Assembly: GCF_003952165.1 (NCBI RefSeq)
Contig: NZ_RXFT01000002.1
Coordinates: 1 to 64,000, forward strand
Direction: 5' to 3'
Length of the DNA: 64,000 nt
From: Variovorax guangxiensis
Lineage (GTDB): Bacteria > Pseudomonadota > Gammaproteobacteria > Burkholderiales > Burkholderiaceae_C
Part shown: one piece after another, positions 26,344-35,455 of the stretch
Layout: every line of letters begins with the position of its first letter
How positions within the stretch are numbered: the first letter of the stretch is position 1
Translations under genes and position numbers: made by a program
Notes under the pieces: model-generated
What the model saw: the letters and a program-made list of their open reading frames with translations, nothing else
Database searches by the model: none
Told to the model about the DNA's origin: nothing

Positions 26344-27381
26344 ATGAGACACGGTGATATTTCGAGCAGCAACGATTGCGTGGGCGTCGCGGTCGTCAAC
26401 TACAGGATGCCCCGCCTGCACACCCGGGCCGAGGTGCTGGACAACGCGCGCAAGATCGGCGAGATGCTGGTCGGCATGAAGAAGGGCCTGCCAGGCATGG
26501 ACCTGGTGGTGTTCCCCGAGTACTCCACGCACGGGATCATGTACGACGCCAAGGAGATGTACGACACGGCCGCCACCGTGCCCGGCGAGGAGACGGCCAT
26601 CTTCGCCGACGCCTGCCGCCGCGCGAACGTGTGGGGCGTGTTCTCGCTGACCGGCGAGTGCCACGAGGAGCACCCGAACAAGGCGCCCTACAACACGCTG
26701 ATCCTCATGGACAACAAGGGCGAGATCGTCCAGAAGTACCGCAAGATCATGCCGTGGGTGCCCATCGAGGGCTGGTATCCGGGTGACCGCACCTACGTGA
26801 GCGAAGGCCCCAAGGGCATGAAGATCAGCCTGATCGTCTGCGACGACGGCAACTACCCCGAGATCTGGCGCGACTGCACGATGCGCGGCGCCGAGCTCGT
26901 CATCCGCTGCCAGGGCTACATGTACCCGTCCAAGGAGCAGCAGATCCTGGTGTCGAAGGCCATGGCCTTCATGAACAACACCTACGTGGCGGTGGCCAAT
27001 GCGGCGGGCTTCGATGGCGTTTACTCGTACTTCGGCCACTCGGCGCTGATCGGCTTCGACGGTCGCACGCTGGGCGAATGCGGCGAGGAGGAGATGGGCA
27101 TCAACTATGCGGAGCTGTCGCTGGGCCTGATCCGCGACGCGCGCCGCAACGGCCAGTCGCAGAACCACCTGTTCAAGCTGCTGCACCGCGGCTACACCGG
27201 CACCATCAACTCCGGCGATGGCGACAAGGGGCTGGCGGCCTGCCCCTACGAGTTCTACACGAAGTGGATCAACGACCCCGAGGGCACGCGTGAGATGGTG
27301 GAGTCGCTCACCCGCAGCACGGCGGGCACGCCCGAATGCCCGATCGGGGGGATCCCGAACGATCCGGCGCAGTCGCGCTGA
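26344..27381 (+). CDS. amiE: Aliphatic amidase
   Basis: A 345-residue nitrilase-superfamily amidase. The catalytic triad fits AmiE exactly in position: E59 (VFPEYSTHG), K134 (KYRKIMPW) and C166 ([10 protein letters not shown]). The enzyme hydrolyses short aliphatic amides such as acetamide, propionamide and acrylamide to the acid and ammonia, in the cytosol as a homohexamer. Start has AGGAG 8 bases upstream. The gene stands alone, without the AmiC/AmiR genes that control it in Pseudomonas, and it converges on a LysR gene 7 bases away. Confidence 0.95.
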   Translation: MRHGDISSSNDCVGVAVVNYRMPRLHTRAEVLDNARKIGEMLVGMKKGLPGMDLVVFPEYSTHGIMYDAKEMYDTAATVPGEETAIFADACRRANVWGVFSLTGECHEEHPNKAPYNTLILMDNKGEIVQKYRKIMPWVPIEGWYPGDRTYVSEGPKGMKISLIVCDDGNYPEIWRDCTMRGAELVIRCQGYMYPSKEQQILVSKAMAFMNNTYVAVANAAGFDGVYSYFGHSALIGFDGRTLGECGEEEMGINYAELSLGLIRDARRNGQSQNHLFKLLHRGYTGTINSGDGDKGLAACPYEFYTKWINDPEGTREMVESLTRSTAGTPECPIGGIPNDPAQSR

Positions 27382-27387
27382 AGGTGC

Positions 27388-28281
27388 TCATGCCTGGCTG
27401 AAGGTCTTCAGCACCTCGAGCACGCTCAGCGTCGCGCCGTCGAGCAGCGCATGCTGGCGGTGCGCGATGCCCACGCGGCGCGTGAGCTTCGGGCTCACCG
27501 GCAGGATCTGCATGCGGTCGTTGCTCGGCAAGGTATCGGTGGACTGCTGCAGCGGCAGCAGTGCGGCGCCGTAGCCGGCGGCCACCAGGCTGCGCATGGC
27601 GGCGTCGTAGTTGAGCTCGATGCGCGCGCGCGGCGCGAAGCCGGCGGCGGCGAACCACTCCATGGTGAGGCGGTACATGTGCGTGGTCGCCTCGTTGAAG
27701 ATCAGCGGCTGCGCCGCCAGCCAGGCCGGCGTGACGCGCTTCGGCGCCTTCCAGCGGCGAGGCACGAAGGCCATCATGGGCTGCTCGCACCAGGGCGTGA
27801 CGACGATGCCGCGCAGCGGCGGCTGCGGAATGGCGACCAGGCCGATGTCGAGCGTGCCCGCGGCCAGCCGCTCCATGGCCTCGAAGGAGCCGCGGATGCT
27901 CACCTCCACGTCGATGCCCGAATGCTCCGCGCCCAGCGCCTCCAGAACCTGCGGCAGCAGGTCGACCAGGACACCGGTGGAAGTACCGAGACGCACGCGG
28001 CCCACCCGCCCCTCGGCCTGCCGCTTGACCGCCTCGACCGCGTCGTCGGTGTCGCGCAGCAGCTTTCGCCCGCGCTCGACCAGCGCCGAGCCGGCCGCTG
28101 TCGGCGTGATGCGACGGTTGCCGCGCACCACCAGCGCCGCGCCCAGGCGCGATTCGAGTTCGCTGATGTGCAGGCTCACCGTGGGCTGGGCCAGGTGCAG
28201 CGCCTGGGCGGCCGCAGAGAAGGTGCCAAGGTCGACGATGGCGATGAGGGTGCGCAGTTGATCGAGGTTGAGCTGTCGCAT
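27388..28281 (-). CDS. LysR-family regulator
   Basis: A 297-residue LysR-type regulator with the helix-turn-helix in TFSAAAQALHLAQPTVSLHI (residues 20-39) and an effector domain from residue 90. It faces the DUF1127 gene across a 104-base gap and converges on the amidase gene. Whether it controls either neighbour is not shown by sequence. Confidence 0.87.
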   Translation of the reverse strand: MRQLNLDQLRTLIAIVDLGTFSAAAQALHLAQPTVSLHISELESRLGAALVVRGNRRITPTAAGSALVERGRKLLRDTDDAVEAVKRQAEGRVGRVRLGTSTGVLVDLLPQVLEALGAEHSGIDVEVSIRGSFEAMERLAAGTLDIGLVAIPQPPLRGIVVTPWCEQPMMAFVPRRWKAPKRVTPAWLAAQPLIFNEATTHMYRLTMEWFAAAGFAPRARIELNYDAAMRSLVAAGYGAALLPLQQSTDTLPSNDRMQILPVSPKLTRRVGIAHRQHALLDGATLSVLEVLKTFSQA

Positions 28282-28385
28282 GGGCTGTGCCGGTATCAGG
28301 AAGCCTGATTGCCAGGCTCAGAATTCTCAACTTCCACAATATCACGCCCGGCGGGAAGATGAGCGCACCAACCAAGGAGCCCATC

Positions 28386-28580
28386 GTGAATGCGCCTAAG
28401 CCAACGTCCTTTCATCAACGCCTGATCCATGCCCTGCGCGGCTGGCGCCGCCGCGTGGTGAATCGCCGCCGCGCCCGCGCCGATTCGCGGCACCTCGCCG
28501 GCATGAGCGAGCACGATCTGCGCGACCTGGGCATCGGGCGCAGCGAAGTGCCCGGGCTGCTGGACGAGCACCGGTACTGA
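28386..28580 (+). CDS. DUF1127 (YjiS-like) small basic protein
   Basis: A 64-residue protein. The C-terminal part, HLAGMSEHDLRDLGIGRSEV, is the DUF1127 signature; the preceding half is Arg-rich (GWRRRVVNRRRARADSRHL). Start GTG 28386 is chosen since AAGGAG ends 6 bases before it; the ATG at 28359 has no properly spaced site. Members are widespread in proteobacteria, and in some alphaproteobacteria affect phosphate or RNA metabolism, but the role here is unknown. It is followed by the hairpin at 28622-28652. Confidence 0.85.
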   Translation: MNAPKPTSFHQRLIHALRGWRRRVVNRRRARADSRHLAGMSEHDLRDLGIGRSEVPGLLDEHRY

Positions 28581-28621
28581 ACGCGGGGCCGAGCCTTCTT
28601 CTGCGGCGTCATCTTCAGGTA

Positions 28622-28652
28622 GCGCCCCGTTTTGAGGTTCAAATCGGGGCGT
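28622..28652 (+). terminator. Hairpin overlapping the start of the 563-residue orphan
   Basis: GCGCCCCGTTTTGA (28622-28635) pairs with TCAAATCGGGGCGT (28639-28652) with one mismatch and one G-U pair, closing on a 3-base loop. It lacks a T-run. Its right arm covers the first two bases of the GTG proposed for the next gene, so it may end DUF1127 transcripts or occlude that start. Confidence 0.5.
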
Positions 28653-30342
28653 GCCCAAGCCAGCCCCACACGCCAACCAGGTTTCCATCGAACTCACCTC
28701 GCCGCAGTCGGTGAACGGCCGGCGCGCGGCCTTCCAGTCGCTATGGCTGCTGGTACGCATGCAGCATGCCCACGAGGTCGGCGCCGATGTCGTGCGGCTG
28801 GCCGACCTGCGCGGCGAGGTCTCCGATGCCAGCACCCTGCGCATGGTGGTGAGCCGCGCGTTCCGCGACTTCAAGGCCTGGGGCATCGACGCCGGCTGGG
28901 GCGAGGACACGCAGCGCGAGCCCCGCTTCCTGAATGCCGAGCGGCGCAGCCAGGGCCCCTTCTGGCTGCCCGCCGCCGAGGCGAAGCGCGTGCGCGTGCT
29001 GGTGGAAGGCCGCGCGGCCACCGCGGCAGAAGTGGCGTCCTTTCTCGGCCTGCGCTCGCGCGCCTCGCGCCAGGCCGCTGGCTCGCCGCCGCCCGACGCG
29101 GTGCATCTGCAGGACGCGGCGTTCTGGAAGCAGCTCGTTGCCTCGCAGCAGGCGGCGCGGCAGGGGCGGCTGATGGCGCCCGTCGCGGGCGAGAAGGCCG
29201 GCGAGAACGCAGGGGGCAACGCCCTCGAATCGATCCGCCTCGCCGGCACGCTGGCGGCCACCGACTTCCAGCGCGCACTGGTCACGCTCAACGAGGCCAT
29301 GTTGTGGCGCCGCCTCGGCGACAACGAGCAGGCACGGCGCCGGCTGCAGGCGCTGAAGAAGCAGCGGCTCGCGCACCACGTGGCGGGCAACGACTACCTG
29401 GGCGCGATGGAGTGCATCGTTTCCGCATGGTGCGCCTACACCGCGCGCGACCTGCCGCTGGCGCAGTCGCTGCTGAGCGGCATGGCCGAAGACGCGGTGC
29501 GCGCCCTGGTGCTGCGCCACCATCCCGACGTGCGCTTCGAGTGGTGCAACCTGTGGGCGCTGGCCTGCCGCTCGCGCGCGCTGGCGCTCGCGGCCGACGA
29601 CAAGCCCGCCGCCGCCGCGCTGGCCGAGGAATCGCTGCAGCGCTTCGGCGAGGCGCTGGCGGCCGCCTTCGAATCGCACTCTTTCGACGCCGCGCAGCAC
29701 GTGGCCGCCAACATGGGCATGGCCGCATGGCTCTTCGACCGCGTGGGCCTGGCCGACCTGCCGGCACTGGCGCACGACGGCAACGCCGACACCACCCGCC
29801 GCGCGGTGCAATGGATCGCCTTCAGCGAATGGCTCTGCGGCCACACCGACGGCCAGGGCCGCTCGGCATGGAACGCGATCTACCTGATGCGCATCGCGCG
29901 CGGCCACTGCCGGCCGGAGCGGCAGCCCACGCTCGCGCAATTCCGCGCGCAGAAGCCGCTGGACCCGGCCGCCATCTCGAAGCTGGCCGGCCCGCTCGCC
30001 GACGCCTTCGACGCGGCCAACTGGCCCGCGCACTGGGTGCAGGTGGCGCAGGCGCGGCTGGCCGACCACCAGGCCGGACGCCGCCGCTACCCGGGCCTGC
30101 AGCACTGCAGCCTGCTCTTCGAGCATGCCTGGTACGCGGCGCATGCGGGCGAGCTGAAAGCGGCCGAGCAGTCGCTGGCGCTGCTGCGCGAGGCGCTGCC
30201 CCAGCTGGTGCCCAGCGACCGCGCCTACTTCACCGAATCGTGGAACGACCAGCTGCCGGCCGAGCTGGTGCTGGAGGCAAAGCCGCCGCGCCGGCCCGCC
30301 GCGCGCAGGAAACCCACGTCGCGCGCAGGTGTGGCACGCTAG
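28651..30342 (+). CDS. Large orphan protein with helical-repeat C-terminus
   Basis: A protein of up to 563 residues with no function I can assign. Residues about 15-100 (FQSLWLLVRMQHAHEVGADV and on) look like a winged-helix or DNA-binding module. From residue 185 onward it is Ala/Leu-rich and helical, with repeated 30-40-residue units resembling tetratricopeptide repeats. No signal or membrane segments. GTG 28651 lies within a hairpin and has no ribosome site, so the true start may be further in. The layout, DNA-binding head plus TPR-like body, would suit a regulator or scaffold; that is inference. It is followed 22 bases later by a small zinc-ribbon membrane gene. Confidence 0.7.
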   Translation: MPKPAPHANQVSIELTSPQSVNGRRAAFQSLWLLVRMQHAHEVGADVVRLADLRGEVSDASTLRMVVSRAFRDFKAWGIDAGWGEDTQREPRFLNAERRSQGPFWLPAAEAKRVRVLVEGRAATAAEVASFLGLRSRASRQAAGSPPPDAVHLQDAAFWKQLVASQQAARQGRLMAPVAGEKAGENAGGNALESIRLAGTLAATDFQRALVTLNEAMLWRRLGDNEQARRRLQALKKQRLAHHVAGNDYLGAMECIVSAWCAYTARDLPLAQSLLSGMAEDAVRALVLRHHPDVRFEWCNLWALACRSRALALAADDKPAAAALAEESLQRFGEALAAAFESHSFDAAQHVAANMGMAAWLFDRVGLADLPALAHDGNADTTRRAVQWIAFSEWLCGHTDGQGRSAWNAIYLMRIARGHCRPERQPTLAQFRAQKPLDPAAISKLAGPLADAFDAANWPAHWVQVAQARLADHQAGRRRYPGLQHCSLLFEHAWYAAHAGELKAAEQSLALLREALPQLVPSDRAYFTESWNDQLPAELVLEAKPPRRPAARRKPTSRAGVAR

Positions 30343-30364
30343 CCGGATACGTTCTCACCAGAGC

Positions 30365-30697
30365 ATGTCCGACAAGCCCAACGACCCCATCGACCTGGCC
30401 GCGCACCGCGAACGCCGCGCGCGGCTGCAGCAGCAGCGCCAGCGGGACGGGCGGCACGACGCCGGCACGCCGCCGCCGGAGCCTGGCCCCGACGACGTGC
30501 CCTGTGCCCGGTGCGGGGAGCTCATCTACGGCAAGGTGCGGCAGTGCCCGCACTGCGGCGTGCACTTTCTGGGCGGTGCCGCGGTCTTCGCGCCGAAGCC
30601 GAAGATGTCGCTGCGCAGCAAGTGCATCGTCGTGCTGGTCACGCTGGTGCTGCTCTACATGGGCCTGAGCGACGACATCGCCCGCTGGTGGTGGTAG
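30365..30697 (+). CDS. Small zinc-ribbon membrane protein
   Basis: A 110-residue protein. The N-terminal 45 residues are charged and probably disordered; residues 47-70 hold a zinc ribbon (CARCGELIYG ... CPHCGVHFLG, two CxxC knuckles); a single hydrophobic segment (CIVVLVTLVLLYMGLS) near the C-terminus anchors it. Such tail-anchored ribbons are often annotated as hypothetical. It converges on the LacI-type gene. Confidence 0.75.
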   Translation: MSDKPNDPIDLAAHRERRARLQQQRQRDGRHDAGTPPPEPGPDDVPCARCGELIYGKVRQCPHCGVHFLGGAAVFAPKPKMSLRSKCIVVLVTLVLLYMGLSDDIARWWW

Positions 30698-30716
30698 CGG
30701 CAGCAGCGGCGAAGGC

Positions 30717-31757
30717 TCAGCGCGTGCCTGCCGGCGCGGCGGTCGACTGGCGCACCACCAGCTCGGGGCGCAGCACCACGGTCGAGGCCGACATCGAATG
30801 GCCGTCGATCTCCTCGAACAGCATCTCGGCCGCGCGCCAGCCCAGCTCGCGGTGCGGCAGCCGGATGGTGGTCAGCGGCGGGTCGACCATGTCGACCAGG
30901 GGCATGTCGTTGTGGCCGGTGACTGAAATGTCCTGCGGCACGCGCAGGCCCGCCTCGCGCAGCGCGTCGTAGGCGCCCAGCGCAACCAGGTCGTTGCAGC
31001 ACACCACCGCCTGCGGCGCGGCACCCGCCTCGAGCATCTGCTTCATCGCTGCGGCGCCGGCTTCGCGGCTGTAGCTCGCGCACTCCACCACCCGGAAGGG
31101 CTTCATGCGGTGGTCGCGCAATGCCTGCTCCACACCGAGGCGGCGGCCCACGCCGGTGGGAATGGTCTGCGGGCCCGCGAGGTGCGCGATGCGCTTGTGG
31201 CCCAGGCCCACGAGATGGTCGACCGCGAGCTTCATCGCGAGCCGGTCGTCGCTCACCACGGCCGGCAGGCGCCCGGTTTCGTCGGCGCGGTTGACCAGCA
31301 CCGCCGTCATGCCGGCTTTGGTGACGAAGTCGACCAGCGGATCGTCGCGCGTGGCAGTGGCCATGACCACGCCGTCCACGCGCTGCGCCAGCATGCGTTC
31401 CAGCACCGGCCGGGCGAGCGCGTGGTCGACCACGTTGGTGACGAACACGAAGTAGCCGCGCGCGGCGGCGCTGGCCTCGATGCCCTGCAGGATCGGCGGG
31501 AACACCGCGTTGGTGATGTCGGGCACCAGCACGCCGATGGTGTGGGTGCGGCCCGTGCGCAGCGCCGAGGCCGCGCGGTTGGGCCGGTAGCCCAGGCGCT
31601 GCGCCGCCTCCTCGACCACGCGCAGCACCTCGTCGCTGATGAGCGAGCGCTTCTCGGGGCTGAGCGCGCGCGAGACGGTGGACACGTGCACGCCGGCCTC
31701 GCGGGCGACGTCGCGGATGGTCACTGTGGCTGGTGTGGAAGGTTGATTGGCGCTCAT
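30717..31757 (-). CDS. LacI-family repressor of the intradiol dioxygenase operon
   Basis: A 346-residue LacI/GalR-type regulator. Residues 12-60 form the helix-turn-helix and hinge (TIRDVAREAGVHVSTVSRAL, then YRPNRAASALRTGRT); the rest is a periplasmic-binding-protein-like sensor. It lies divergent from the dioxygenase operon. A TGCAAACGATTG box stands directly before its own start and a second before the dioxygenase start, so it very likely represses both. The inducer is probably a pathway intermediate rather than a sugar. Confidence 0.92.
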   Translation of the reverse strand: MSANQPSTPATVTIRDVAREAGVHVSTVSRALSPEKRSLISDEVLRVVEEAAQRLGYRPNRAASALRTGRTHTIGVLVPDITNAVFPPILQGIEASAAARGYFVFVTNVVDHALARPVLERMLAQRVDGVVMATATRDDPLVDFVTKAGMTAVLVNRADETGRLPAVVSDDRLAMKLAVDHLVGLGHKRIAHLAGPQTIPTGVGRRLGVEQALRDHRMKPFRVVECASYSREAGAAAMKQMLEAGAAPQAVVCCNDLVALGAYDALREAGLRVPQDISVTGHNDMPLVDMVDPPLTTIRLPHRELGWRAAEMLFEEIDGHSMSASTVVLRPELVVRQSTAAPAGTR

Positions 31758-31760
31758 TGG

Positions 31761-31774
31761 TGCAAACGATTGTC
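31761..31774. promoter_or_regulatory. LacI-type operator 1 (autoregulatory)
   Basis: TGCAAACGATTGTC, 3 bases before the regulator's start codon. It shares its first 12 bases with operator 2 and keeps the central CG typical of LacI/GalR sites. Binding here would block the regulator's own expression. Confidence 0.75.
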
Positions 31775-31863
31775 GCCGGGCTGCATGGCTTCAGGTGGCT
31801 TTCCCTCATTCCTAAAGCCCGGATCCCCTCCATTTTACTTTTCGGCGATTTGGACTAATATCG

Positions 31864-31877
31864 TGCAAACGATTGCA
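31864..31877. promoter_or_regulatory. LacI-type operator 2 (dioxygenase operon)
   Basis: TGCAAACGATTGCA, a nearly perfect palindrome 10 bases before the dioxygenase start and 103 bases from operator 1. The spacing would allow looping between the two sites. Placement over the ribosome-site region implies repression by blocking transcription start or elongation. Confidence 0.8.
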
Positions 31878-31887
31878 AAGACCCGCC

Positions 31888-32754
31888 ATGAACATCGCCA
31901 CCTCCCCCCAATCGGTGCTGGGCCATGTGCTCGACGCCATGCGGCACACGCCCGACCCGCGGCTGCGCACCGTGATGGAAGCGGTCACGCGCCACCTGCA
32001 CGCACTGGTGCAGGAAGTGAAGCTGACGGAAGAGGAGTTCGAGCAGGCGCTCGAATTCATCGTCGCCATCGGCCAGGCCACCGGCGAGACCAAGAACGAG
32101 GTGGTGCTGGCGGCCGACATCCTGGGGGTGTCGACCGTGGTCGCGCTGCAGAACAATCAGGACCCGCAGGGCGAGTCGCCGGCCGCGCTGCTCGGCCCCT
32201 TCTGGCGCGCCAACGCACCGGCCTGCGCGCAGGGCGAGAACATCGCGCGCTCGGGTACGCCGGGCACTCCGCTCGAAGTGACAGGCACGGTGCGCGACCA
32301 CGAGGGCCGGCCGGTGGAAGGCGCCACCGTCGACGTGTGGCAGGCCTCGCCGGTCGGCCTCTACGAGAACCAGGACCCGTCGCAGGAGAACATGAACCTG
32401 CGCGGACGCTTTGCCACCGACGCCGAGGGCCGCTTCCACTTCCGCAGCGTGCGCCCCGCCGGCTATCCGGTGCCGACCGACGGCCCCTGCGGCGTGCTGC
32501 TGCGCGCGCAGAAGCGCCACCCGAACCGGCCCGCGCATTTGCACTTCATGGTGAGCAAGCCGGGCCACAAGGTACTCATCACGCAGGTCTTCGCCGATGA
32601 CGACCAGAACCTGGAAAGCGACCCGACCTTCGGCGTGACGCGCAGGCTCATCGGCCGCTTCGCGCTGGCTCCTGACGGCAAGAGTGCGTCACTCCACCAC
32701 GACTTCGTACTCGAACCCGGCGAGATGAAGTTCCCCCGCCCCCCCATTCCCTGA
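31888..32754 (+). CDS. Intradiol ring-cleavage dioxygenase (hydroxyquinol/catechol 1,2-type)
   Basis: A 288-residue intradiol dioxygenase. The Fe(III) ligands are visible: Y159 (GLYENQDP), Y193 (AGYPVPTDGP), H217 and H219 (RPAHLHFMVS). The N-terminal 100 residues form the helical linker and dimerisation domain found in catechol and hydroxyquinol dioxygenases. It opens an ortho-diphenol ring between the hydroxyls to a cis,cis-muconate or maleylacetate-type product. It heads a probable operon under the LacI repressor. No maleylacetate reductase or muconate cycloisomerase follows, so the substrate is uncertain; hydroxyquinol-type is my best guess. Confidence 0.88.
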   Translation: MNIATSPQSVLGHVLDAMRHTPDPRLRTVMEAVTRHLHALVQEVKLTEEEFEQALEFIVAIGQATGETKNEVVLAADILGVSTVVALQNNQDPQGESPAALLGPFWRANAPACAQGENIARSGTPGTPLEVTGTVRDHEGRPVEGATVDVWQASPVGLYENQDPSQENMNLRGRFATDAEGRFHFRSVRPAGYPVPTDGPCGVLLRAQKRHPNRPAHLHFMVSKPGHKVLITQVFADDDQNLESDPTFGVTRRLIGRFALAPDGKSASLHHDFVLEPGEMKFPRPPIP

Positions 32755-32773
32755 CTCCACTTCCCACACCGAC

Positions 32774-33538
32774 ATGAGCTTCGACCCAGTCTCCAGACTC
32801 GACGGCAAGGTCGCCGTCATCACCGGTGGCCTCGGCGCCATCGGCTATGCCACGGCCACGCGCCTGGCCGCGCTCGGCGCCACCTGCGTGCTGCTGCACC
32901 GCAAGGGCGACGATGCGGCTGCGCGCGCGGCCGCCCTGCCCTCCACCAGCGGCCAGCGCCATGCGGCGATCCGCGCCGACATCGTCGACACGCCCAGCCT
33001 CGTGGCCGCGGCCGCCGAGGTGAAGGCCACGCTCGGGCGCTGCGACATCCTCGTCAACAGCGCGGGCCACACGAAGCCGGTGCCGGCGGGCGACCTCGAC
33101 GCGCTGACGGACGAGCTCATCGACGACATCGTGCGTTCCAACTTCCGCGGCGTGTTCGCCACCATCCGCGCCTTCGCGCCGCTGCTGAAGGCGAGCGGCG
33201 ACGGCCTCGTGGCCAACATCTCGTCGATCGCGGGCTTCACGGGCGTGGGCAGCAACCTCGCCTACGTGGCGGCCAAGGCCGGGCTCGACGTGGTGGGCGA
33301 CGCGCTGGCCAAGGCGCTGGCGCCCGCTGTTCGCGTGGTGTCGGTGTCGCCGGGCGCGGTGGAATCGGGCTTCGTGCCCGGGCGCGGCGCGGAGTTCGCC
33401 AGCAAGATGGCCAGCACCACGCCGCTGGGCCGCATCGGCCAGCCGGAAGACGTGGCCGCGACGGTCGAGGCGCTGGCCACCACCATGCGCTTCGTGACCG
33501 GCACGCGCATCGTGGTCGACGGAGGGCGCCACCTGTGA
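32774..33538 (+). CDS. Short-chain dehydrogenase/reductase
   Basis: A 254-residue classical SDR. Cofactor motif TGGLGAIGYA (residues 17-26), NSAGH, catalytic Ser in ISSIAGF and the YVAAK Tyr-Lys pair are all present. It is second in the dioxygenase operon and its stop overlaps the next start (GTGA). It would oxidise an alcohol or reduce a ketone of the pathway; substrate unknown. Confidence 0.92.
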   Translation: MSFDPVSRLDGKVAVITGGLGAIGYATATRLAALGATCVLLHRKGDDAAARAAALPSTSGQRHAAIRADIVDTPSLVAAAAEVKATLGRCDILVNSAGHTKPVPAGDLDALTDELIDDIVRSNFRGVFATIRAFAPLLKASGDGLVANISSIAGFTGVGSNLAYVAAKAGLDVVGDALAKALAPAVRVVSVSPGAVESGFVPGRGAEFASKMASTTPLGRIGQPEDVAATVEALATTMRFVTGTRIVVDGGRHL

Positions 33539-34425
33539 GCAACGCCAAGACCCTCATCACCTGCGCCGTCACGGGCAACCTCGTGAAGCCGGAGCAGACG
33601 CCGCACCTGCCGATCACGCCGGTGCAGATCGCCGACGAATGCCTGGCCGCGGCCGAGGCCGGCGCGAGCCAGGTGCACATCCACGTGCGCAACCCCGAGA
33701 CCGGCAGGCCCTCGATGGAAGTCGAGCTCTACCGCGAGGTGGTCGACCGCATCCGCCGCGGCAACCGCGAGCTGATCGTGAACCTCACGACCGGCCCCGG
33801 TGGGCGCTTCATTCCGAGCGAGGACGACCCGAAGATCGCGGCGCCCGGCACGACGCTGCTGCCGCCCGAGAAGCGCGTGGAGCACATCGCGCTCATCAAA
33901 CCCGACGTGTGCTCGCTCGACCTGAACACCATGAACTCCGGCCCCGACGTGGTCATCAACACGCCGCGCAACGTGCGGCGCATGGCGAAGGTGATGCGCG
34001 AGGCGGGCGTGAAGCCCGAGCTGGAGATCTTCGACTCGGGCGACATCAACCTCGCGTTCGACCTGATCGCCGACGGCACGCTCGAGGGGCCCGCCATGTG
34101 GACCTTCGTTCTCGGCGTGAAGTACGGCTTCGCGCCCACGCCCGAGACGCTGCTCTACGCGCGCAACATGCTGCCGCGCGGCGCCTTCTGGAGCGCCTTC
34201 GGCATCGGGCGCATGGAGTTCCCGATCGTCGCGCAGGCCTGGCTGCTGGGCGGCCACGTGCGCGTGGGCATGGAAGACAACATCTATCTGGAGAAGGGCG
34301 TGCTCGCCGAGAGCAACGCCCAGCTGGTGGCGAAGGCGCGCGACATTCTCGTGAGCCTGGGCGGCGAAGTCGCCAACCCGCGCGAGGCCCGCGCCATGCT
34401 GGGCCTGCCCGACGCGAGGAGCTGA
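33535..34425 (+). CDS. BKACE-family beta-keto acid cleavage enzyme
   Basis: A 296-residue member of the BKACE (formerly DUF849) family. Zinc-binding histidines are in VHIHVRNPETG near residues 46-52, with an ISxGDI-like segment (IFDSGDINLAF) and the C-terminal VGMEDNIYLEKG signature. Family enzymes condense a beta-keto acid with acetyl-CoA and split it into acetoacetate and a new CoA ester. In this operon it could process the beta-keto acid arising after ring cleavage, in place of the usual thiolase route. GTG start overlaps the SDR stop. Confidence 0.9.
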   Translation: MSNAKTLITCAVTGNLVKPEQTPHLPITPVQIADECLAAAEAGASQVHIHVRNPETGRPSMEVELYREVVDRIRRGNRELIVNLTTGPGGRFIPSEDDPKIAAPGTTLLPPEKRVEHIALIKPDVCSLDLNTMNSGPDVVINTPRNVRRMAKVMREAGVKPELEIFDSGDINLAFDLIADGTLEGPAMWTFVLGVKYGFAPTPETLLYARNMLPRGAFWSAFGIGRMEFPIVAQAWLLGGHVRVGMEDNIYLEKGVLAESNAQLVAKARDILVSLGGEVANPREARAMLGLPDARS

Positions 34426-34428
34426 ACG

Positions 34429-35427
34429 ATGAGCGACACAGCCATGCACAGCCCGCGCGCACTTCGCGTGAACCAGAAGGCCGCCGACCTCGACGCGCTT
34501 CGGCTCGAAGCCGCGCCGCAACCCGAACCTGTGCCGCCACCCGGCCACGCCGTGGTGCGCATCGCCGCCGCCGCGGTGAACCCCAGCGACGTGAAAGCGA
34601 CGCTGGGCATCATGCCGCAGGCCGTGTGGCCCAGAACCCCCGGCCGCGACTTCGCGGGCACCGTCGTCAGCGGGCCTTCCGAATGGATCGGCCGCGAGGT
34701 CTACGGTTCCGGCGGCGACGTTGGCATCACCCGCGACGGCTCCCATGCGCGCTACCTTGTGCTGCCCAAGCAGGCGCTGCGCGCCAAGCCCCGGGGCATT
34801 TCGATGGACGAGGCCGGCGCGGTGGGCGTGCCCTTCGTCACCGCCTACGAGGGCTTCCGCCGCAGCGGCATGCCGCAGGCCGGGCAGACGGTGCTGGTGC
34901 TCGGCGCCAATGGCAAGGTCGGGCAGGCGGCGGTGCAGCTCGCCTCGCAGGCCGGCGCGCGCGTGATCGCGGTGCAGCGCCGCGCCGGGCATTTCGAGGG
35001 CTTCGCGAGCGGCCCGGTGGACACGATCGACGCGCGCCACCATGCCGACGTGGGCGCGCGGGTGCGCGAGCTCACCGACGGACGCGGCGCGAACATCGTC
35101 TACAACACCGTGGGCAGCGCCTACTTCGAGGCGGCCAACAAGGCGATGGCCAAGGGCGCGACCCAGATCTTCATCGCCACGCACGACCGCGCGGTGCCCT
35201 TCGACATCTTCGCGTTCTACCGCGGCATGCACACCTACGTGGGCATCGACTCGCTGGCGATGGACTGCGTCGCCAGCACCGCACAGCTCGACGCGATGCG
35301 CGAGGGCTTCGAGCGCGGCACGCTCAAGCCCTTCCCTGTGGCGCGCCACTTCACGCTCGACGAGGCGCACGAGGCCTACCGGCTGGTGCTCTCGGGCAGC
35401 ACCGACCGCGTCGTGCTGCGGCCCTGA
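34429..35427 (+). CDS. Zinc-independent MDR-family oxidoreductase (quinone reductase-like)
   Basis: A 332-residue medium-chain dehydrogenase/reductase. GroES-like N-terminal domain (VNPSDVKATLG, PGRDFAGTVV) is followed by the Rossmann segment VLVLGANGKVGQAAVQLA. The catalytic zinc cysteines of alcohol dehydrogenases are absent, which places it with quinone/enoyl reductases. It starts 3 bases after the BKACE gene and is likely to reduce a double bond, perhaps as a maleylacetate-reductase substitute; that role is speculative. Confidence 0.87.
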   Translation: MSDTAMHSPRALRVNQKAADLDALRLEAAPQPEPVPPPGHAVVRIAAAAVNPSDVKATLGIMPQAVWPRTPGRDFAGTVVSGPSEWIGREVYGSGGDVGITRDGSHARYLVLPKQALRAKPRGISMDEAGAVGVPFVTAYEGFRRSGMPQAGQTVLVLGANGKVGQAAVQLASQAGARVIAVQRRAGHFEGFASGPVDTIDARHHADVGARVRELTDGRGANIVYNTVGSAYFEAANKAMAKGATQIFIATHDRAVPFDIFAFYRGMHTYVGIDSLAMDCVASTAQLDAMREGFERGTLKPFPVARHFTLDEAHEAYRLVLSGSTDRVVLRP

Positions 35428-35455
35428 GCCTGCTTCTATTTTCCGGAGCACATCC

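Noticed and set aside
28359..28580. Longer DUF1127 start at ATG 28359
   Set aside because: No spaced ribosome site, whereas GTG 28386 has AAGGAG 6 bases upstream.
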